Shown piece by piece: positions 30,136 to 34,012 of a DNA stretch of 34,012 bases. Within the stretch, counting starts at the first letter, position 1; every line of letters starts with the position of its first letter. The position numbers were made by a program, and so were the translations under genes. The notes under the pieces were generated by a model. That model made no database searches, had not been told where the DNA came from, and worked only from the letters and a program-made list of their open reading frames with translations. The DNA lies in NCBI RefSeq assembly GCF_001418415.1, contig NZ_LIQT01000158.1, positions 1-34,012 of the forward strand, in the 5' to 3' direction. This DNA is from Streptomyces hirsutus. Lineage in GTDB: Bacteria; Actinomycetota; Actinomycetes; Streptomycetales; Streptomycetaceae.

Positions 30136-30287
30136 AGCTCCCATCCCGTCTGCCGTCGACCCACACACCGTGGAGCGGGCGTGGTTCAGGGCGTCAAGGT
30201 GGAGCGCGCCACTGTACGAACGACCTTGACGCCCTGGGCCGCGTCTGCTCGGCTCTGCCTGGGTCGATGGCAGACGGGATGGGAGCT
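30136..30287. repeat. 152-bp nested inverted repeat
   Basis: Outer arms 30136-30163 and 30260-30287 (28 bp, one mismatch; begin AGCTCCCATCCCGTCTGCC). Inner arms 30187-30200 and 30223-30236 (14 bp, perfect, CAGGGCGTCAAGGT), extended by G-U pairs if transcribed. CCCC abuts both outer ends. It could be a miniature inverted-repeat transposable element, a structured RNA, or a transfer/replication site of the conjugative element. No gene lies within. Confidence 0.8.
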
Positions 30288-30536
30288 CCCCTGCTCACGC
30301 CACACTCGGCCGGTACTCGCGAACGGCGCCCCGTCCATCTCGGAGCCTGAGCGCCCCGCCGGAGGCATCATCTTGTGGCCGCGGATGACGTTTCGCCTTT
30401 GCCCGCTTGCACGTAGCGCGCCGCCGGGCGGGGCCGCCGCTGGCGAAGACAGGGCGGTGGCCCCGCCGGCAAGGCGGCGCGCGCCCGCGCCGTGCGCGGG
30501 CCTTGATGAAGTAGGGAAAGTCTTATCCCTCTGGGA
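30288..30536. other. Intergenic region with very GC-rich hairpins
   Basis: Contains two strong hairpins: arms GCGCGCCGCC 30416-30425 with GGCGGCGCGC 30473-30482 (inside them CGGGGCC pairs with GGCCCCG), and GCCCGCGC 30483-30490 with GCGCGGGC 30494-30501. They probably terminate the Nudix operon transcript coming from the right. An open frame crosses the region but has no ribosome site or motif. Confidence 0.6.
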
Positions 30537-30914
30537 CTAGACAGCGTCCTGGGGGACGTCGTCGCGTCCAGCGCGGAACTCGTCCAAGAGGTCGAAGAAC
30601 ATGTCCAGCGGTGGGACGCCTGCTGCATCGGCTGCCCTCTTGATCTCGATGGCCCAGCCGAGACTCGAGTGTTGCATACCGAAGCGAGGCCAGAGCCACT
30701 TGCTGAACGGCCCAAGGGGGTCGAAGTCTGTTACCGCCGGAACTCCATGGATCTCGCAGGCGACGCTGTATCCATACAGGATCGACTGGAGATGCAGGAT
30801 GGAACGGCCTCGTACGTACATGTTCGGCCGTAGGCGCACGTCGTCAAGGAAGTCGTACACCGTGTCCAGCTCACGTAGCGGCCTGGGTTTGGGAAGTTCG
30901 GCCTGCCCGGTCAT
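30537..30914 (-). CDS. Conserved element protein, unknown function
   Basis: 125-aa protein from ATG 30914, overlapping the Nudix stop by 4 nt (ATGA), so the pair is translationally coupled. Text: FLDDVRLRPNMYVRGRSILH, then LQSILYGYSVACEIHGVPAV and WLWPRFGMQHSSLGWAIEIK. I recall similar proteins beside Nudix genes in Streptomyces integrated elements but cannot name a family. The motif RPxMYV with a hydrophobic helix after it suggests a compact alpha/beta fold. Confidence 0.7.
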   Translation of the reverse strand: MTGQAELPKPRPLRELDTVYDFLDDVRLRPNMYVRGRSILHLQSILYGYSVACEIHGVPAVTDFDPLGPFSKWLWPRFGMQHSSLGWAIEIKRAADAAGVPPLDMFFDLLDEFRAGRDDVPQDAV

Positions 30915-31366
30915 GCCGACTCACCGAGGATGTGGCGACCGTCGTGGCTCCTGACGTGAGGGCCCGCTTCGTCCAGCGCGTCGAGTAGCCGCACAGCGTA
31001 GACCTCGGCCATGCGCTCGCTGACCTCGTCGGGCGTGAGCCAGGAGACGGCTGTCGACTCGTCAGAGGTGCGCTCGGTGCCGCCGGAGGGCTTGCAGCGG
31101 AAGACCAGGGCCACGATGCCTCGGGTCGTGTTCTTGTAGACGCCGGTGAGTTCGTCCACCTCGACGTGGATACCTGTCTCCTCCAGGACCTCGCGGGCGA
31201 CGCCGGCCTCTGGGGTCTCATTGAGTTCGAGTACGCCGCCGGGGAGCTCCCATGTGCCGTTGTCGGCTCGGCGGATCGCCAGGAGGCGCCCGTCCTCGCG
31301 CACCACGACTCCGGCAACGGATACGGAGTGCAGGGGTGGGGACGTTGCTTCCTGTGATTGACTCAT
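30911..31366 (-). CDS. Nudix hydrolase
   Basis: 151-aa Nudix protein. The signature is complete: GGVLELNETPEAGVAREVLE followed by ETGI, i.e. G-x5-E-x7-R-E-U-x-E-E-x-G-U, near residues 44-67. These enzymes cleave nucleoside diphosphates linked to another group. ATG 31366 is used; it lies inside a GntR operator copy and has no clear ribosome site, so an upstream ATG at 31378 or leaderless translation is possible. Nudix genes next to KorSA-like repressors occur in actinomycete integrative elements such as pSAM2, where they affect transfer. It is divergent from the GntR gene. Confidence 0.88.
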   Translation of the reverse strand: MSQSQEATSPPLHSVSVAGVVVREDGRLLAIRRADNGTWELPGGVLELNETPEAGVAREVLEETGIHVEVDELTGVYKNTTRGIVALVFRCKPSGGTERTSDESTAVSWLTPDEVSERMAEVYAVRLLDALDEAGPHVRSHDGRHILGESA

Positions 31367-31376
31367 GTACAGGAGC
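31361..31376. promoter_or_regulatory. GntR (KorSA-like) operator in the Nudix/GntR divergent promoter
   Basis: ACTCATGTACAGGAGC, a copy of a 16-bp motif that recurs upstream of the 32316 gene. It lies between start codons 30 bp apart and overlaps a TTGACT that could be the -35 of the GntR gene. Binding here would repress both directions. Confidence 0.65.
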
Positions 31377-31396
31377 ATAGGAGGCAGAGAAGGGCT

Positions 31397-32176
31397 ATGG
31401 GAACTGCGGTAGAGGGGGGCAGGTCGGGGCCTCGGTATGTGCAGATCGCCGATGAGATCGTGCGGCAGATCAGGGCCGGTGTGCTCAAGCCCGGTGACAT
31501 GGTGCCGAGTGAATCGGAACTGGTGGAGCGCTACGGCGTCTCGGGCGGCACGATCCGTAAGGCCATGGTCGAGGTGCGGGCGAGCGGGCTTGTCGAGACC
31601 CGGCACGGCAAGGGCTCGATCGTGAAGGACCGGCCGCCGGTGCGGCACCGCTCCTCCGATCGCTTCCGGCGCTCGCTCCGGCAGGGAGGCAAGGCCGCGT
31701 ATCTCGCGGAGTCCGCGCAGTCCGGTGCCACGGCCAAGGTGAGCGTCCTCTACATCGGCCCCATGGAGGCCCCCGAGGATGCCGCCCAGCGACTGGGCGT
31801 CCCCGCCGGCACTCAGGTTCTCGCGCGGCGGCGTCTCTACTTCCGCAACGGCACGCCGGTCGAGACTGCCACCTCCTACCTTCCGTGGGGCGTGGTGAAG
31901 GAGATCCCGGAGCTGTTCGCCGAGAATCCCGGCGGCGGTGGCATCTACGCCCGACTCGAAGACCATGGGCATGAGTTCGCCGAGTTCGTCGAGACGCTGC
32001 AAGCGCGTCCGGCCACCAAGGTGGAGGCCTCGGAGCTGGTCCTCAGCCCGGGGGCGCCGGTGGTTCACCTGATCCGGGAGGCTCGTACGACTGAGGGTCT
32101 CGTGGTCGAGGTCTGTGACACGCTCATGGCTGCTGACCAGTTCGTTTTCGAGTATCGGATCCCTGCCGCCGACTGA
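31397..32176 (+). CDS. GntR-family repressor, KorSA-like
   Basis: 259-aa regulator with a GntR winged helix (YVQIADEIVRQIRAGVLKPG, MVPSESELVERYGVSGGTIR) and a UTRA domain (ARRRLYFRNGTPVETATSYL ... VVEVCDTLMAADQFVFEYRI). ATG 31397 is chosen with AGAAGGG upstream; the longer TTG-started frame runs through the operator. Its place before a small gene and an FtsK/TraB translocase, plus four similar operator copies, matches the transfer repressor of actinomycete integrative conjugative elements (KorSA of pSAM2). It should repress transfer genes and itself. Confidence 0.9.
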   Translation: MGTAVEGGRSGPRYVQIADEIVRQIRAGVLKPGDMVPSESELVERYGVSGGTIRKAMVEVRASGLVETRHGKGSIVKDRPPVRHRSSDRFRRSLRQGGKAAYLAESAQSGATAKVSVLYIGPMEAPEDAAQRLGVPAGTQVLARRRLYFRNGTPVETATSYLPWGVVKEIPELFAENPGGGGIYARLEDHGHEFAEFVETLQARPATKVEASELVLSPGAPVVHLIREARTTEGLVVEVCDTLMAADQFVFEYRIPAAD

Positions 32177-32228
32177 CGCGCGCTCAACTTCCTGTAACCC
32201 GTCGTGAGTTCTGTCTCGCGGCGGGTTG

Positions 32229-32307
32229 ACTCATGTATAGGAGTCGGGCACTCTTCTTCATGTCACTCATGTGCATGAGTGGCGGAGTCCAACCTCTCTA
32301 TAGGAGT
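32229..32307. promoter_or_regulatory. Three operator copies upstream of the transfer genes
   Basis: ACTCATGTATAGGAGT at 32229-32244, ACTCATGTGCATGAGT at 32265-32280 (perfect 7-bp arms) and ACCTCTCTATAGGAGT at 32292-32307, just before the GTG at 32316; the last also contains the AGGAG ribosome site. With the copy at 31361-31376 they define a motif like ACTCATGTNYANGAGT. A tight repressor control of the transfer operon is implied. Confidence 0.75.
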
Positions 32308-32315
32308 GATCTGCT

Positions 32316-32672
32316 GTGCGTCAGATTCCCGTCGACACCTCCGCCGCCATCGTGATGGTCGCCAAGACCCCGCAGCCGAAGGTGAAGGACCGTCGTACCG
32401 GTGAGATCGCCACCGACATCGAGACCGGCGTCAAGCTGATGACGGTCGACGTGATGTTCGCGGCCAACGACGAGGTGGAGATCCTCTCCATCACCGTCCC
32501 CGAGACCGGCATCTCCGGTGAGCTGACCATGGGCACCCCGGTCGCACTCACCGGGCTGATCGCCCGGCCGTGGGAGAACGAGTTCAACGGCCAGAAGCGG
32601 CACGGGATCGCCTTCCGCGCGGTCGCCGTCACCTCGCTGGCCGCTGCGGGCTCGGCACCCAAGGCGGCCTGA
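32316..32672 (+). CDS. Small conserved protein upstream of the transfer translocase
   Basis: 118-aa protein from GTG 32316 (AGGAG at 32302-32306). It looks like a small beta-barrel of OB-like character: KTPQPKVKDRRTGEIATDIE, TGVKLMTVDVMFAANDEVEI, ALTGLIARPWENEFNGQKRH and GIAFRAVAVTSL. Proteins of this size commonly lie directly before the FtsK/TraB gene of Streptomyces elements, with no proven role. The translocase starts 3 bp after its stop. It is the first gene of the repressed transfer operon. Confidence 0.75.
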   Translation: MRQIPVDTSAAIVMVAKTPQPKVKDRRTGEIATDIETGVKLMTVDVMFAANDEVEILSITVPETGISGELTMGTPVALTGLIARPWENEFNGQKRHGIAFRAVAVTSLAAAGSAPKAA

Positions 32673-32675
32673 GCC

Positions 32676-34012
32676 ATGACATGGCCGACGGTCTTACTGC
32701 TGGTGGTCGTCGCCGCTGCGGGTCTCCTGCGGTGGCGGCGCCCCGCCTGGTACTGGCTGACCTTCGGGGTCACCCTCGCCGCCGCGCGGGTCCTGGTCCG
32801 CTACGCCTCGGTCATGGACGCCTGCGGCCTGACGGTCCCGCCCTCGCGCTGGCGTCTGGCGCTCGCCCGGATGGCCAACCGTCCGGCGCCGGAGTCCCGT
32901 TCACCGCGCATCCTGCGCCTGCGGCCCACCCGCACCGGCCTAGTCCTCCGGCTCAAGCTCCGCCCCGGTCAGGACGCCTTCGACGTCGCCGCCGCCACGG
33001 ACCGGCTGCGCCACTCCTTCGGGATGTACGGCGTCACCTCCCGTGAGCTGCGCTCGGGTGTCGTCGAGATCCGGATGACCGGATACGACGTGCTCAAGCG
33101 GGTGCAGATGCCCCCAGAGACCGACGCCCGCCCGATGCGGGTCCCGGTGGCCCTGCGGGAGGACGGTTCGGTCCACTACCGCGACTACCGGGCCGTACCG
33201 CATGGCCTGACCCTCGGAGCCACGGAGTCCGGCAAGTCCGTCTATCAGCGCAACCTCGTCGCCGGCCTCGCCCCGCAACACGTCGCGCTGGTCGGCATCG
33301 ACTGTAAGCAAGGGGTGGAGCTGTTCCCGCTGGCCCGCCGGTTCTCCGCGCTGGCCGACAATCCGGATACCGCGCTGGAGCTGCTGGAGGCGTTGGTGTC
33401 GCACATGGGGGAGGTGTATCGGCTCATCCGGGCCGAGCAGCGGATCACTGCTGACGTGCCGGATGCCGAGATCGCCGCCGACATCTGGGACCTGCCCGAG
33501 GACCTGCGGCCGGTGCCGGTCGTGGTCCTGGTCGACGAGGTTGCCGAACTCGCGCTGTTCGCCAGTAAGGAGGAGGAGAAGCGCCGGGACCGGATCATCA
33601 CTGCCCTGGTCCGCCTGGCCCAGCTCGGCCGCGCGGCCGGCGTCTACCTGGAGATCTGCGGGCAGCGCTTCGGCTCCGAACTCGGCAAGGGCATCACCAT
33701 GCTCCGCGCCCAGCTCACCGGCCGTACCGCCCACCGCGTCAACGACGAGACCAGCGCGAACATGGCCTTCGGCGACATCGCCCCGGATGCCGTCCTGGCC
33801 GCCATCCAGATCCCCGCCGAGACGCGCGGCATCGCCATCGCCGGGGACTCCACCGGCGGTTGGCACCGCATCCGCGCGCCGCACACCTCGCTGCGCCAGG
33901 CCGTGAACACCTGCAACAAGCATGCCGACCGCACCCCCGACGTGCCCGCCCTCGCGCCCTTCCAGCCCGCGGTCGCCCCGCTGCCGTCGGCCCGTGTGCC
34001 GCTGTCCAAGAC
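32676..34012 (+). CDS. FtsK/SpoIIIE-type DNA translocase (TraB/TraSA-like), runs off the window
   Basis: At least 445 aa, no stop before the window ends. ATG 32676 follows the previous stop by 3 bp. Two hydrophobic stretches near the N-terminus (VLLLVVVAAAGLLRW and WLTFGVTLAAARVLV) suggest a membrane anchor. The ATPase domain has Walker A GATESGKS at about residues 181-188 and Walker B VVVLVDEVAEL near 285, with text such as VALVGIDCKQGVELFPLARR and LVRLAQLGRAAGVYLEICGQ typical of actinomycete TraB translocases. These move double-stranded DNA between mycelial cells. Replication, excisionase and integrase genes usually follow. Confidence 0.88.
   Translation, partial: MTWPTVLLLVVVAAAGLLRWRRPAWYWLTFGVTLAAARVLVRYASVMDACGLTVPPSRWRLALARMANRPAPESRSPRILRLRPTRTGLVLRLKLRPGQDAFDVAAATDRLRHSFGMYGVTSRELRSGVVEIRMTGYDVLKRVQMPPETDARPMRVPVALREDGSVHYRDYRAVPHGLTLGATESGKSVYQRNLVAGLAPQHVALVGIDCKQGVELFPLARRFSALADNPDTALELLEALVSHMGEVYRLIRAEQRITADVPDAEIAADIWDLPEDLRPVPVVVLVDEVAELALFASKEEEKRRDRIITALVRLAQLGRAAGVYLEICGQRFGSELGKGITMLRAQLTGRTAHRVNDETSANMAFGDIAPDAVLAAIQIPAETRGIAIAGDSTGGWHRIRAPHTSLRQAVNTCNKHADRTPDVPALAPFQPAVAPLPSARVPLSK

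Noticed and set aside
30094..30540. 148-aa plus-strand open frame across the inverted-repeat region
   Set aside because: Runs through hairpins, has no ribosome site and no motif.
1..34012. CRISPR array or rRNA genes
   Set aside because: No regularly spaced short repeats and no rRNA-like conserved stretches were seen.

Overview
The window is high-GC DNA with many GTG starts, translational overlaps and a gene repertoire typical of Streptomyces (sugar ABC transporter, LAL-type LuxR regulator, several GntR/UTRA repressors, actinomycete conjugation genes). It reads as an ordinary chromosomal locus on the left, followed by a stack of mobile elements that share one attachment site.

Left chromosomal part (1-4.47 kb): a sugar ABC transporter (lipoprotein binding protein, two permeases), then a broken glycogen-debranching-type gene that lost its middle and changed frame twice. 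Just right of it lies the first copy of a minus-strand tRNA 3' end.

First island (about 4.48-18.0 kb): bounded by two 173-bp direct repeats (4481-4653 and 17960-18132; about nine mismatches by eye, no gaps). Each starts with the 3' part of a tRNA whose anticodon loop reads as Arg(CCT). Inside are a Tn3-type transposase remnant abutting an IS3 orfA remnant, a HdeD-like membrane protein, a diacylglycerol-kinase-family protein, a large LAL regulator, and a six-gene co-directional set: two small paralogues with nearly identical 3' ends, a Dyp-type peroxidase, a DUF4331 protein, a TPR protein and an SthA-like flavoprotein. The right end holds the C-terminal remnant of a tyrosine integrase next to the repeat, as expected for an old integrated element.

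Middle (18.0-19.96 kb): a HigBA-like toxin-antitoxin pair, a degenerate tRNA-like end, about 1 kb without firm genes, and another clean 42-nt tRNA-Arg 3' end. Each tRNA fragment is preceded by its own hairpin terminator. The picture is repeated insertion into one tRNA gene; no intact copy is in the window.

Right element (19.9 kb to the end): it looks like an actinomycete integrative conjugative element. It has two GntR repressors with a block of small conserved proteins (20.1-23.2 kb), a lower-GC cargo block (about 24.0-30.0 kb), then a conjugation module (Nudix hydrolase, KorSA-like GntR, small protein, FtsK/TraB translocase running off the window) controlled by a repeated operator. Replication, excisionase and integrase genes and the intact tRNA are predicted just beyond the right edge.

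The cargo is the most interesting part: a TM-macro-domain protein, a SIR2-STALD protein (like Thoeris ThsA), a DprA/Smf protein and a ComF-like phosphoribosyltransferase, all on the plus strand, facing a convergent PD-(D/E)XK-type protein. This looks like an NAD/nucleotide-centred anti-phage locus with two Thoeris-like effector architectures but no TIR gene in view. Family assignments come from reading motifs, not from database searches.
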